NCBI GenBank assembly: GCA_030145195.1
Contig: JAQYVY010000003.1
Span: 1 to 64,000 of the forward strand
Length of the DNA: 64,000 bases
Origin: Desulfuromonadales bacterium
GTDB lineage: Bacteria; Desulfobacterota; Desulfuromonadia; Desulfuromonadales; BM103
Reading direction: 5' to 3'
Numbering within the stretch: the stretch's first letter is position 1; every line of letters starts with the position of its first letter. This document shows positions 17,651 through 25,996 of this stretch, piece after piece. The translations under genes were made by a program, and so were the position numbers. The notes beneath the pieces were generated by a model that was not told the DNA's origin, made no database searches, and worked only from the letters and a program-made list of their open reading frames with translations.

Positions 17651-18346
17651 TCAGAGCCCACGTACAATGACCCGGTCTACATATTGTCGGGCAATATCAG
17701 CAAAAGACTCAACCTGCCCAGAGGAAAAAGGGGTCTGCTCACGGGAATCTTCTGACAAGGCATACTCGGGGTGGTACTGCTGCAACGACCAGAGTGGAGC
17801 ACCGACGATTCGTTCACCCAGCTGCCTGACGATCTCCTCGTCAACCCATCCCGGCACACAGGTGGTACGAAATTCAAGCTCGACCGATGCTTTCAAACCG
17901 AGACGTACGGTTTCGAGAAGCGCGGCGGGGTTGACCGGAGCAGGATGCAGCTCGGGGTATCGCTCGAAAGCCGTTTTTAAATCGATGGCGAGATAATCGA
18001 TCAACTCACCATCCAGGGCCTGCGCGACAACGTCTGGTGCGAGACCATTAGTGTCCAGCTTGACTAACAGACCCAAGCCCTTAACCTGTTCAAGAAAAGC
18101 GATCAATCCGGGGTTCAAGGTCGGTTCGCCACCGGAAACCACGACACCATCAATAAAGGAGCGGCGACCGGCAAGATCGTCCAGCAGAGCCGCAACCGCC
18201 AAGTCAGGATAGCCTTCGGGCTCCAGGACCAGAGCTGGGTTATGGCAAAAAGGGCAGGTTAAATTACACCCGCCCCAAAAAACCAGAGATGCGATACGCC
18301 CGGGGAAATCGAGCAGACTCGTCCCCTGGAAACCTTTTATGCCCAT
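17651..18346 (-). CDS. nrdG: Anaerobic ribonucleotide reductase activase (radical SAM)
   Basis: A 231-residue radical-SAM enzyme. The cluster motif CNLTCPFCH (CX3CX2C) is at about residues 27-35, with VVSGGEPTLN and later SAM-binding strands behind it. It belongs to the anaerobic ribonucleoside-triphosphate reductase activating protein group, whose role is to generate the glycyl radical on NrdD using S-adenosylmethionine. It lies 81 bases after the 45-codon glycyl-radical gene and is transcribed in the same direction, completing an nrdD, radical-tail, nrdG order. Its length matches the YjjW/NrdG2-like activases more than the short E. coli NrdG (154 residues). Confidence 0.88.
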   Translation of the reverse strand: MGIKGFQGTSLLDFPGRIASLVFWGGCNLTCPFCHNPALVLEPEGYPDLAVAALLDDLAGRRSFIDGVVVSGGEPTLNPGLIAFLEQVKGLGLLVKLDTNGLAPDVVAQALDGELIDYLAIDLKTAFERYPELHPAPVNPAALLETVRLGLKASVELEFRTTCVPGWVDEEIVRQLGERIVGAPLWSLQQYHPEYALSEDSREQTPFSSGQVESFADIARQYVDRVIVRGL

Positions 18347-18427
18347 AATTTTTACAAACCTGAAGAGAGGGGAGTCCCCAACAAAGGTGGTGCCAAGCCC
18401 AATCCTCTTATAGATTTAAAAGAGGTA

Positions 18428-18565
18428 TTACTTACCTTGATCTACCACGTATTCCTGGCGATCCTTGAACTCTTCCTTTTTACCCTTGTTCCATTGTTGG
18501 ACCGGGCGGAAGAACCCACAGACGCGTGAATAGACTTCAGTTCTTGCACTACATTTGGTTGACAT
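18428..18565 (-). CDS. Stand-alone glycyl-radical subunit of class III ribonucleotide reductase
   Basis: A 45-codon gene with its own AGGAG six to seven bases before ATG. The product contains TEVYSRVCGFFRPVQQW followed by NKGKKEEFKDR, which matches the glycyl-radical segment that normally ends NrdD; the predicted radical glycine is G17. The larger upstream gene ends at residue 662 with an incomplete zinc-site-like CPEHG...CPHVH stretch and lacks this segment, so the radical tail is a separate polypeptide. Cys5 (STKCSARTEV) sits where a zinc-ligand cysteine would lie in an unsplit protein. The 45-base gap to the upstream stop and the dedicated ribosome site argue against sequencing error. The pairing with NrdD is inference from sequence complementarity. 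Confidence 0.85.
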   Translation of the reverse strand: MSTKCSARTEVYSRVCGFFRPVQQWNKGKKEEFKDRQEYVVDQGK

Positions 18566-18610
18566 AACAACTCCTAAATAATTTCTGCACTCAGCACTCA
18601 AGCACCACGA

Positions 18611-20599
18611 TCAAGCCGCCTGGCCTTCATGAACATGCGGACAGGCAAAGTGTTCACCCGAGATGTAACCGTGCTCGGGACAAATGGTAAAGGTCGGGCT
18701 GATAGTGAAATACGGCAGGTGGAAATTTTCGGCAATGCGTCGCACCATCAGACGTGCACTCCGCCAGTCATCCAGTCTTTCGCCGAGGAACCCATGAAAA
18801 ACCGTTCCGCCAGTGTAAAGCGTCTGCAAGCTGTCCTGGTGTGTCAGGGCTTCAAAGATGTCATCCGTAGAACTGACCGGTAGCTGGGTTGAATTGGTAT
18901 AGTAGGGTTCGGCATCGCCTGCCGTGACGATGTCTGCATAGAGCGCCCGGTCGGCGCGTGCCAGACGAAAGCTGGTGCCTTCGGCCGGGGTGGCCTCGAG
19001 ATTGTAAAGATGTCCGGTTTCTTCCTGGTAAGCTTCAAGCTGGCTACGCATAAACTGCAGAGTTCGCACTGCCAGGCTCTTGCCTTCAGAGGTCTCGATC
19101 CCTTTTCCGATCAGATTAAGCATCGCCTCATTCATGCCAAGCAAGCCGATGGTCGAAAAATGATTATCCCAGTAGCGACCGCTACGTTCACGAATACCCT
19201 GAAGGTAATAACGACTGTACGGATAAAGCCCCTCCTCGGTCAGTCGCTCCAGTTGCTTGCGCTTGATTTCGAAAGATTCGTAGGCCATGCGCATCAGATC
19301 CGAGATCCTGGCGAAGAAACCATCAACATCTTCAGCCTGGTAAGCCGCACGGGGCAGGTTAAGCGTGACCACCCCGATCGAACCCGTCAGCGGGTTGGAG
19401 CCGAACAAGCCGCCGCCACGTCGACGCAATTCTCGATTGTCGAGCCGCAGGCGACAGCACATGGAACGAGCATCTTCTGGATCCATGTCAGAATTGATAA
19501 AATTACTGAAATAGGGAATGCCATACTTGGCAGTCATCTCCCATATCGGCTGGAAGCGCGGACTGTCCCAATCGAGTTCCTTGGTAATATTGACGGTCGG
19601 AATCGGGAAAGAGAAAATTCTCCCGGAGGCGTCGCCGTCCATCATCACCTCACAGAAGGCTCGATTAAACAGGTCCATCTCATTCTGGAACTCGCTGTAG
19701 GTGGCGTCCATCAACTTGCCGCCAATGATGACAGCATCCTGACCAATATCGCGCGGGGCCAAAAGATCGAGAGTGATATTGGTGAACGGGGTCTGGAAGC
19801 CGACACGGGTCGGCACGTTCATGTTGAAGATGAATTCCTGCATCGACTGACGAACCTCCCGGAAGGTCAGTCCGTCGTAACGAATGAAGGGCGCAAGCAA
19901 GGTATCAAAATTGGAAAAAGCCTGGGCACCCGCAGCTTCGCCTTGCAAAGTATAAAAGAAGTTGACGACCTGACCGAGGGCGGTACGGAAATGTTTGGGT
20001 GGGGCGCTCTGAATCTTACCGTAGGCCCCGCTGAAACCCTTAAGAAGGAGGTCTTTGAGATCCCAGCCGCAACAGTAAACCGAAAGCATACCGAGGTCAT
20101 GAATATGGAAATCACCGTCGCGATGGGCATCGGCGACGTACCGAGGGTAAATCTTGTTCAACCAATAGTTACTGGTAATATTGGCCGCAATATGGTTATT
20201 GAGCCCTTGTAAGGAATAACCCATATTGGCGTTCTCGTTGACCCGCCAGTCCTCCTGGGTGAGATAGGAATCCATCGATTCGATCGATTCCTTGATAAAC
20301 TCTTTAGTCTCGCGCAGTGCGGCATGTTGTTGCCGATAGAGGATGAAGGCTTTAGCGGTCTTGGCATGACCATTCTCAATGAGAATTTTTTCAACCAGAT
20401 CCTGGACATTCTCAACGGTCGGAATGCGCCCATCCTTGTAAATAACCTCAAGGATACCAACAACTTGCCGCCCGATACCGGCAACTTGATCCATATCGGT
20501 GCCACCAACGGCCTTAACCGTCTTCTGAATGGCAGAAACAATATTATCTACCTGAAAGGCGACAAGCCGCCCATCCCGCTTACGAATAAATTCCAACAC
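18611..20599 (-). CDS. nrdD: Anaerobic ribonucleoside-triphosphate reductase, large catalytic part
   Basis: A 662-residue class III ribonucleotide reductase making deoxynucleotides without oxygen. An N-terminal ATP-cone (residues 1-95, FIRKRDGRLVAFQ) senses dATP/ATP. The catalytic ten-stranded barrel follows, with conserved segments such as GLNNHIAANITSNYWL, FHIHDLGMLSVYCCGWDL, RVGFQTPFTNITLD and SNPLTGSIGVVTLNLPR. The C-terminus reaches the zinc-site region (CPEHGYISGEHFACPH) but stops before the glycyl-radical loop, which is encoded by the next gene. The GTG start has a GGGGGAGG site six bases upstream. Two NrdR boxes upstream suggest repression by NrdR. Confidence 0.92.
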   Translation of the reverse strand: MLEFIRKRDGRLVAFQVDNIVSAIQKTVKAVGGTDMDQVAGIGRQVVGILEVIYKDGRIPTVENVQDLVEKILIENGHAKTAKAFILYRQQHAALRETKEFIKESIESMDSYLTQEDWRVNENANMGYSLQGLNNHIAANITSNYWLNKIYPRYVADAHRDGDFHIHDLGMLSVYCCGWDLKDLLLKGFSGAYGKIQSAPPKHFRTALGQVVNFFYTLQGEAAGAQAFSNFDTLLAPFIRYDGLTFREVRQSMQEFIFNMNVPTRVGFQTPFTNITLDLLAPRDIGQDAVIIGGKLMDATYSEFQNEMDLFNRAFCEVMMDGDASGRIFSFPIPTVNITKELDWDSPRFQPIWEMTAKYGIPYFSNFINSDMDPEDARSMCCRLRLDNRELRRRGGGLFGSNPLTGSIGVVTLNLPRAAYQAEDVDGFFARISDLMRMAYESFEIKRKQLERLTEEGLYPYSRYYLQGIRERSGRYWDNHFSTIGLLGMNEAMLNLIGKGIETSEGKSLAVRTLQFMRSQLEAYQEETGHLYNLEATPAEGTSFRLARADRALYADIVTAGDAEPYYTNSTQLPVSSTDDIFEALTHQDSLQTLYTGGTVFHGFLGERLDDWRSARLMVRRIAENFHLPYFTISPTFTICPEHGYISGEHFACPHVHEGQAA

Positions 20600-20668
20600 G
20601 ACAACCTCCCCCTGACAGAAAAAACCTTTTAAAACCTACCATAAGGGCCAAAAATGACAAAGAGAAAA

Positions 20669-20717
20669 ACACAACATATAGACAAAACTTAGCAGTTTTT
20701 GCACTATATATTGTGCA
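20669..20717. promoter_or_regulatory. Tandem NrdR boxes upstream of nrdD
   Basis: Two sites resemble the NrdR consensus ACACWATATATWGTGT: ACACAACATATAGACA at 20669-20684 and the near-perfect palindrome GCACTATATATTGTGC at 20701-20716. Their centres are 32 bases apart, about three helical turns, the usual arrangement for cooperative NrdR binding. They lie 70-120 bases upstream of the nrdD start and also in front of the divergent nikR gene. Confidence 0.8.
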
Positions 20718-20838
20718 AAAACCGGTGGACAGCCTGTGGATGAAATTTTTCAAAGGTTGTTAAACCAGCAAGATTCTTGACCCTTGCGAAATCCTCATGC
20801 TAAACCTTCGCCATAGATTGCTTCTGAGAGAGGACACC

Positions 20839-21264
20839 ATGACTGAACTTGCCCGTTTCGGAATTTCCATCGACCCACGCCTGCTGAACAAATTTGATCA
20901 ACTGATATCCGACAAGGGTTATGATAACCGTTCCGAAGCAATTCGCGACATGATTCGCAACGCTCTGGTCGAAGAGCAGATCGACAAAGCCGACTCGACT
21001 CCTACCGTCGGCACGGTCACTCTGGTTTACGACCATCACACTCGGGACCTTTCAGACAAACTCACCGAACACCAGCATTCACATCACGATGCCATCGTCT
21101 CTGCCCTGCACGTCCACCTTGATGCGCACCACTGCCTCGAAGTTGTCGTCGTGCGCGGCACCGCCGTCCAGGTCAAACGCCTGGCCGATGAGTTGATCGG
21201 CACCAAAGGGGTCAAGCATGGGAAGTTGGTTTTAACAACCACTGGAGAGGGGTTGGGAGCGTAA
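20839..21264 (+). CDS. nikR: Nickel-responsive transcriptional regulator NikR
   Basis: A 141-residue protein with an N-terminal ribbon-helix-helix DNA-binding domain ([16 protein letters not shown], then [14 protein letters not shown]) and a C-terminal ACT-like nickel-binding domain. High-affinity nickel ligands are visible in HQHSHHD (about residue 76-80) and in LDAHHCLEV, which supplies His and Cys ligands. The ATG at 20839 follows GAGAGAGG. NikR represses nickel uptake when nickel is plentiful; no nickel transporter gene lies in this window. It is divergent from nrdD. Family assignment is strong. Confidence 0.93.
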   Translation: MTELARFGISIDPRLLNKFDQLISDKGYDNRSEAIRDMIRNALVEEQIDKADSTPTVGTVTLVYDHHTRDLSDKLTEHQHSHHDAIVSALHVHLDAHHCLEVVVVRGTAVQVKRLADELIGTKGVKHGKLVLTTTGEGLGA

Positions 21265-21285
21265 AGGTTAGTTATGCACAAAAGA

Positions 21286-21324
21286 GTTTCGGGGCAACAG
21301 ATTCGCAATCCGTTGCCCCGAAAC
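21286..21324. terminator. Bidirectional terminator hairpin after nikR
   Basis: A perfect 13-bp stem (GTTTCGGGGCAAC / GTTGCCCCGAAAC) lies between the convergent nikR and thioesterase genes. The flanking T tract is weak on both sides, but position and stem strength fit a shared terminator. Confidence 0.7.
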
Positions 21325-21356
21325 CTGAAATATTTTAAAAGGGTAATCCAAACAGT

Positions 21357-21818
21357 TCAGCCCAGCAGCTTAAGCTTCCCACCGCCATGCCCGACTGCCA
21401 CCACCGCAACCGTCAACCGAACGATACAGACCATTCTTTGACGTTCATCAGCCACACTAATCCCCCAAACCTGAGAGGACCGGCCAAGATAGAGCGGTTT
21501 AGCCGTTCCAGTAACGTGACCGGTGCGCACCGGTCGCAAGTGGCTGGCATTGATCTCCTGGCCGACACAGACCCAGCGCTTCGGATCGACACAGAGATTT
21601 GCTGCGATGCTGCCCAAAGATTCTGCCAGCGCAACCGACGCTCCGCCGTGTAGCAAGCCCGCCGGCTGAACAGTTCGATGATCAACCGGCATGGTTCCTA
21701 CCAAGCAATCATCCTGTAGTTCGGTCAGTTCGATACCGAGATGCTCCAACATATTGCCTTGACAAATTTGCCGGACATCTTCGAGTGGATATTCCTTGAA
21801 CCAGATCGGCGTTGGCAT
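21357..21818 (-). CDS. Hotdog-fold thioesterase (PaaI/YdiI type)
   Basis: A 153-residue acyl-CoA thioesterase of the hotdog fold. The signature GLLHGGASVALAESLGSIA carries the catalytic acidic residue and the CoA-binding helix; INASHLRPVRTGHVTG follows as the second conserved block. Relatives hydrolyse 1,4-dihydroxy-2-naphthoyl-CoA or aryl-CoA esters in menaquinone or aromatic metabolism. The substrate cannot be read from sequence. It is followed by the lipoprotein gene upstream at a 35-base gap, which may share its transcript. Confidence 0.85.
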   Translation of the reverse strand: MPTPIWFKEYPLEDVRQICQGNMLEHLGIELTELQDDCLVGTMPVDHRTVQPAGLLHGGASVALAESLGSIAANLCVDPKRWVCVGQEINASHLRPVRTGHVTGTAKPLYLGRSSQVWGISVADERQRMVCIVRLTVAVVAVGHGGGKLKLLG

Positions 21819-21852
21819 TCAGATTCCTAGAAGACTGTCCCTCAATAACCAA

Positions 21853-22464
21853 TCAGCGCAATGCAAGAACAACCAGATTCCCGGTCTGGAAAACCTTTTG
21901 GTATTGGTCTTCCAGTTGAGCACGCATCTCTTCACCGTTAAAAGAATTCAGCTTTCTATTTCGTCCTTCAATGGCATAACCACGCTCAATTTCGGCATTG
22001 ACACACCAGACGCGATAGCCGGAGTTGTCTTCGGCCAACCAGAGGTAGGCCTGAAAACCCTCAGGCGTAATCTCCGCGAGGTATTCGGAATCGAAAAAGT
22101 AGCCACTCTGATCCAACGCCTCGATTGACGGCGGATACTCGGCAAACATCGAATAATAACCGTTGATCACCTGTTGATAACTTTGAAGGATTTTGACAAA
22201 CTGCTGAAACTCACGTAATTCCCGGCGCTCTATCAACTGCTGCAGCAGCGTTTGGGCCTTTTCTGCCGCCTGCGTTCGCGAATATTTAGCGACCAGTTCA
22301 GCCAAAACCGTCTCGGCAGTCAACGCATCACCCTCCTGCAACAGGGACTCAGCTTGGCCATAGAGCTTATGACTTTTCATCTCATCAAAGTCGCTACAAC
22401 CGCCAGCAAAAAGCACCGCCAGCACTAAAGCAACCCAAATCATACGGGGGAATAAATCGTACAC
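21853..22464 (-). CDS. Hypothetical lipoprotein
   Basis: A 203-residue protein starting at GTG 22464, chosen because AGGAGG lies six bases upstream; a TTG at 22479 would start inside the ribosome site. The N-terminus is a lipoprotein signal with lipobox LFAGGC. A helical TPR-like stretch (EGDALTAETVLAELVAKY) and a C-terminal domain with GYYSMFAEYPPSIEAL and YLWLAEDNSGYRVWCVN follow. The latter resembles the C-terminal part of pseudopilin-like or periplasmic assembly proteins. The function is not recognised. It lies after the cobL gene in the same orientation. Confidence 0.6.
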   Translation of the reverse strand: MYDLFPRMIWVALVLAVLFAGGCSDFDEMKSHKLYGQAESLLQEGDALTAETVLAELVAKYSRTQAAEKAQTLLQQLIERRELREFQQFVKILQSYQQVINGYYSMFAEYPPSIEALDQSGYFFDSEYLAEITPEGFQAYLWLAEDNSGYRVWCVNAEIERGYAIEGRNRKLNSFNGEEMRAQLEDQYQKVFQTGNLVVLALR

Positions 22465-22544
22465 TTTTGTCCTCCTCAAAAATCCAGCAGAGATTCTCTC
22501 TTGGTGCGGTTTTTAGTGTGTCATCAGCCAGAAGCCCATCCAGC

Positions 22545-23756
22545 TTAATCTTTCATTGCCGCCAGGACAAAGACCGGATTGAAGGCTTCAAATATTTTGT
22601 AATCCGTCAAAGGTCGGGTCCGTGCAATGTTGACCGTCGTCACTTCCAGTTCGTACCCGGCGTTCTCAAAAAATTCCGTCGCTGCTGTTAAAGTATCAAG
22701 CGTCACCGCATTGAGCACCACGCGCCCACCGGTCGACAAACGACCATCAACGGCAGAGAGGATATCCCAGAGGTGGCCGCCAGAGCCACCGATAAAGACC
22801 CGGTCCGGATCGGGCAGATCATCAAAACACGCTGGTGCCACCTCGGCGACCAGGGTAATGTTGCGTGCATTGAACTTTTTCAGGTTTTTTTTAAAGTAGG
22901 CCAGACATTGTGGATTGCGCTCAACCGCAAAGACCTGCCCGTTCGGCAGCAGATGGTCGGCTTCAATACTCACCGAACCGGAACCGGCACCGATATCCCA
23001 GAGCGTCATATCGTGGCGCAAACGCAACTTGGCCAAACTGACTGCCCGCACCTCTTCGCGCGTGATCAACTTCTTGACCGTGGCAAACTCGTCATCAGGG
23101 ATCCCCAGACAAGGGCCAGCGCCTTCACCACCAGCCTCGTACTCTTTGATCAGAATCAGAACATTCAGCGGTGCGGCGTCAACCAGCAGCAAGCCCTTGA
23201 GGTCAGTGTGCGTGATCAACTCTTCAGCCGTTCCCAGATTTTCGCAAAGATACGCGGTATACCCATCGCGACCGCGTTCAATCAGTTCCTGGGCAATTGC
23301 CTTCGGCGTATTGACTTCGTCGGTAAGAATCGCCACCTTGTCGTGCGCCACCACCTGATCGACAGCACTCTTCATACCTCGACCGTGTGCTGACACGGAG
23401 ATCGCATCATCCCAAGGCTCACGGATTTTGGCGAAAGCATACTGCACTGAACTGACATTCGGCACAAACTCCAACTCAGCATCTGGCAGATTGCGCAGCA
23501 AATAACGGCCAATGCCAAAAAAGAGCGGATCACCGGAAGCCAGGAACACCACGGCCCCGTTAGCCTGCTCCAGACATTTCAGGACGGGTGCCAGATCTGC
23601 ACCCACAGCAAGAGTTTCACCAGAAAAAGTCGGGAACAGTTCAAGCTGCCGTGCACTGCCAATCAGCACATCAGCCTGCCCGACTAAATCGAGAGCCCGA
23701 CGGCTAAAGCCTTCCTGCCCTTCTACTCCGGCACCAATGACATATATTGTTTTCAT
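22545..23756 (-). CDS. cobL: Precorrin-6Y C5,15-methyltransferase, decarboxylating (CbiE-CbiT fusion)
   Basis: A 403-residue fusion. The N-terminal CbiE domain (about 1-200) has the tetrapyrrole methylase signatures YVIGAGVEG and VFLASGDPLFFGIG. The C-terminal CbiT domain (about 225-400) has a Rossmann SAM-binding motif, LWDIGAGSGSVSIE, then VFIGGSGGHL. Together they methylate C5 and C15 and decarboxylate the acetate side chain during corrin assembly. The pathway ties to metH and cobC in the window, both of which depend on or build B12. Its neighbours are not other cob genes, so the pathway is dispersed. Confidence 0.9.
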   Translation of the reverse strand: MKTIYVIGAGVEGQEGFSRRALDLVGQADVLIGSARQLELFPTFSGETLAVGADLAPVLKCLEQANGAVVFLASGDPLFFGIGRYLLRNLPDAELEFVPNVSSVQYAFAKIREPWDDAISVSAHGRGMKSAVDQVVAHDKVAILTDEVNTPKAIAQELIERGRDGYTAYLCENLGTAEELITHTDLKGLLLVDAAPLNVLILIKEYEAGGEGAGPCLGIPDDEFATVKKLITREEVRAVSLAKLRLRHDMTLWDIGAGSGSVSIEADHLLPNGQVFAVERNPQCLAYFKKNLKKFNARNITLVAEVAPACFDDLPDPDRVFIGGSGGHLWDILSAVDGRLSTGGRVVLNAVTLDTLTAATEFFENAGYELEVTTVNIARTRPLTDYKIFEAFNPVFVLAAMKD

Positions 23757-23919
23757 GCGCGGACTTCCTTCCCTAAAGCTGAATCCGTGAGTAAGAGGCT
23801 AACATCTTTGACGAAAAATCGTACGCAGACACTTTATCCGTTTGCTTATCTGGTCGTCAAGGTCGACAATCGGAACATGCTCGCAAAAGGCCCTCCGTGA
23901 TACGACATGAGACGGAGCG

Positions 23920-24549
23920 TCAAGCTGGCTCAGATGTCGCCAGCGAAGTTCTACCGTTAAGCAGTCTTACGACACTGTTGCCATCGGCATAATAGTCAAT
24001 AACGTTAACGCAGCCATAGTCCTGTTCGATGGAAAATACTTGCTCCAAAGGTGCACCGATGGCATCAAGCAGGATAATCCGGTTGACACCACCATGAGCA
24101 ACCAAAGCAACCTTGCCACCGGGATTCTGCTCGCATATCATCTGCAAGACAGGACGGATACGATCGGCTGCGTCCTGCAAACTCTCGCCCCCAGGAACCT
24201 GAAAATTCACCAGATCCCGCAACCGGGCTTGCCAGTCCTCGGGATAAGCCGTTTTCAGCTCCTCCCAAGTCCGCCCCTCCCAATCACCGACGTGCAATTC
24301 ACGCAACGACTCACAACAATTAACCGCTAGACCGTGACAGGCAGCGATCATCTCCGCACAAAGCAGGCTGCGGTCTAGGTCGCTGCTGTAAACAGCGTCG
24401 AGGGGTTTATCTGCCAACCAGTCGCACACCAGACGGGACTGATCTTCGCCAAGGCTCGTCAATGGAACGTTGACCTGGCCGTTGTAACGTTTCTGTTCAT
24501 GGCCTTCGACCTGACCGTGCCTGGCCAGAAACAGGCGCGTACACTGCAT
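23920..24549 (-). CDS. cobC: Alpha-ribazole phosphatase-like histidine phosphatase
   Basis: A 209-residue protein of the histidine phosphatase (phosphoglycerate mutase-like) superfamily. The catalytic RHG motif is at residues 8-13 (LARHGQVEG) and the second histidine lies in VALVAHGGVNR. The start at 24549 is two bases after the engB stop (TGA CT ATG). CobC removes the 5'-phosphate of alpha-ribazole phosphate in cobalamin nucleotide-loop assembly. The assignment to CobC rather than another phosphatase rests on the nearby cobL and the overall length, and is moderate. Confidence 0.72.
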   Translation of the reverse strand: MQCTRLFLARHGQVEGHEQKRYNGQVNVPLTSLGEDQSRLVCDWLADKPLDAVYSSDLDRSLLCAEMIAACHGLAVNCCESLRELHVGDWEGRTWEELKTAYPEDWQARLRDLVNFQVPGGESLQDAADRIRPVLQMICEQNPGGKVALVAHGGVNRIILLDAIGAPLEQVFSIEQDYGCVNVIDYYADGNSVVRLLNGRTSLATSEPA

Positions 24550-24551
24550 AG

Positions 24552-25166
24552 TCAACCCTCGCCCTGGCCACGAGGGGACTCCACTGCAGCGACAATCCGC
24601 TCCCAGAGTTCGTCCCGACCGGTATTTTTCAAACACGAAAACAACGCAAAATGCTCAACCTCAAGACCGGTCCGGGCGGCAATGACCTTCAGGCGCCCGG
24701 GCAAAGCGTTGCGACTGACTTTATCCACCTTGGTCACCACCGGAATGGTCGGCAGATTACTCTCCTCCAGCCAATCCAAAAACTCTAGATCTTCGGCAGT
24801 CGGGTCGCGCCGAACATCAAGCAACCAAACCACTGCCCGCAAAGTCGAACGCCCCTTCAGGTAACCGTGCACCATCGGCTGCCACTGCTGCCGTACCGAA
24901 CGCGGTGCCCTGGCGAAACCATACCCAGGGAGGTCGACAAAGTAGAGATTTTCATTGATCACAAAAAAATTAAGTAATTGAGTTCGACCAGGTGTCGAAG
25001 AGGTTCTCACCAACCCCTTGCGATTAAGCAGACAATTGATCAGGCTGCTCTTGCCAACGTTGCTTCTACCGGCAAAGGCAATCTCCGGCCATTCCACAGG
25101 CGGACAACGCTGGAGATCCGGGGCACTGGTTATAAAACTGGCACTCTGTACAATCATTATGGACAC
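24552..25166 (-). CDS. engB: Ribosome biogenesis GTP-binding protein EngB/YsxC
   Basis: A 204-residue GTPase needed for large ribosomal subunit assembly. Visible G motifs are GRSNVGKSSL (G1), the switch around RTSSTPGRT (G2), DLPGYG (G3) and TKVDK (G4). The start is either GTG at 25166 or ATG at 25157; no strong ribosome site decides. It is followed by cobC with a two-base gap. Confidence 0.95.
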   Translation of the reverse strand: MSIMIVQSASFITSAPDLQRCPPVEWPEIAFAGRSNVGKSSLINCLLNRKGLVRTSSTPGRTQLLNFFVINENLYFVDLPGYGFARAPRSVRQQWQPMVHGYLKGRSTLRAVVWLLDVRRDPTAEDLEFLDWLEESNLPTIPVVTKVDKVSRNALPGRLKVIAARTGLEVEHFALFSCLKNTGRDELWERIVAAVESPRGQGEG

Positions 25167-25293
25167 CCAACCTTATATTGTTCCACTGAATCAACTCTCA
25201 GGCCTCAGCGGCATTTATCGTATCACAGCGACTTAAAAACACCCAGCTTTCTGTACCCTCGGTAAGCCCTTAAGATTTCAAGCTAACAGCCAG

Positions 25294-25320
25294 TTCATTG
25301 ATAGTCCGACAGGCTGCTAG
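25294..25320 (+). repeat. Dispersed 27-base repeat, copy 2
   Basis: TTCATTGATAGTCCGACAGG followed by CTGCTAG, nearly identical to the right end of the element at 16519-16545 and to 58751-58777, all in the same orientation. Here the copy abuts the 5' end of a decayed gene. Confidence 0.75.
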
Positions 25321-25756
25321 CGTAGCCATCCCCCTGCTGACTATCCTGTGCCTGGCAACATTCGCCAGCGCTGACCAGAGCCGTCTAGGCCGACTGGTCA
25401 CCCTTGACAACAAAGAAATCGTTTTTGACGGCATCCTGGAGCGCGACATTGTCAAAGGCTGGTGGAATGGCTCAGCGATTACCGTGCCACTGGACACCGT
25501 CACTGAAGTTACTTTTTTTTGAAGCACCAAAAGTTGACGACAGCATCATCAGCAATGACATCAAAACTGGCAAGATGGGCCTGACGCGTCGAAGCGATGG
25601 TTAAAAATTCGTGCTCAACGAAGCTTTCATGCCAGCGGACTGTAATTGCAGTTACATCACTTACACCTACCGCAACCCTTTCACCGGTGAAACCCTGCAA
25701 GCCAACGCTGCTATCGACGGGTTACAGAAAATCGTTTCCGAAGACAGCGTGCGCTA
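25321..25756 (+). pseudogene. Decayed exported-protein gene beside repeat
   Basis: Reading from the repeat gives a signal-peptide-like start (SVAIPLLTILCLATFASA) and an open frame to base 25522. An eight-T run at 25511-25518 then shifts the frame; removing one T restores reading into EAPKVDDSIISNDIKTGKMG. A TAA interrupts this at about 25603, after which the same frame continues to a TAA at 25754-25756 through FVLNEAFMPADCNC and YRNPFTGETLQANAAIDG. The 5' end lacks its own ATG because the repeat adjoins it. The intact protein would have been about 145 residues and secreted. I do not recognise the family. Confidence 0.65.
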
Positions 25757-25772
25757 AACACAAAGCATTTCC

Positions 25773-25810
25773 ATTAAAAAAGCGGGGCATCATTGCCGCG
25801 CTTTTTTAAT
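25773..25810 (+). terminator. Intrinsic terminator
   Basis: ATTAAAAAAGCGGGGCA pairs with TGCCGCGCTTTTTTAAT across a 4-base loop. It follows the decayed gene and lies about 190 bases before the ferritin gene. Confidence 0.75.
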
Positions 25811-25996
25811 GCCCTGCGTTGCACAATCTCCCCTCTGAGTGTATATTTCTAGGTGAGACTTGAATTCAACAAGTGCCCATAATGAAACAGACAAAACGGA
25901 ATTTAAAACCTCCGTACTTTCACAACAGTCGGTCAATTCAGGCAGGCTTAACGACAACCAGAGACATACACCAAACGTCTTTAAGGAGGCAATCAC

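Noticed and set aside
18428-18620. Sequencing frameshift as the cause of the split nrdD
   Set aside because: The tail has its own AGGAG, ATG and stop, and the gap holds stops rather than a continuation in another frame.
19010-20212. 400-codon plus-strand frame
   Set aside because: It lies entirely opposite nrdD, with no family signature or ribosome site; the nrdD motifs are unambiguous.
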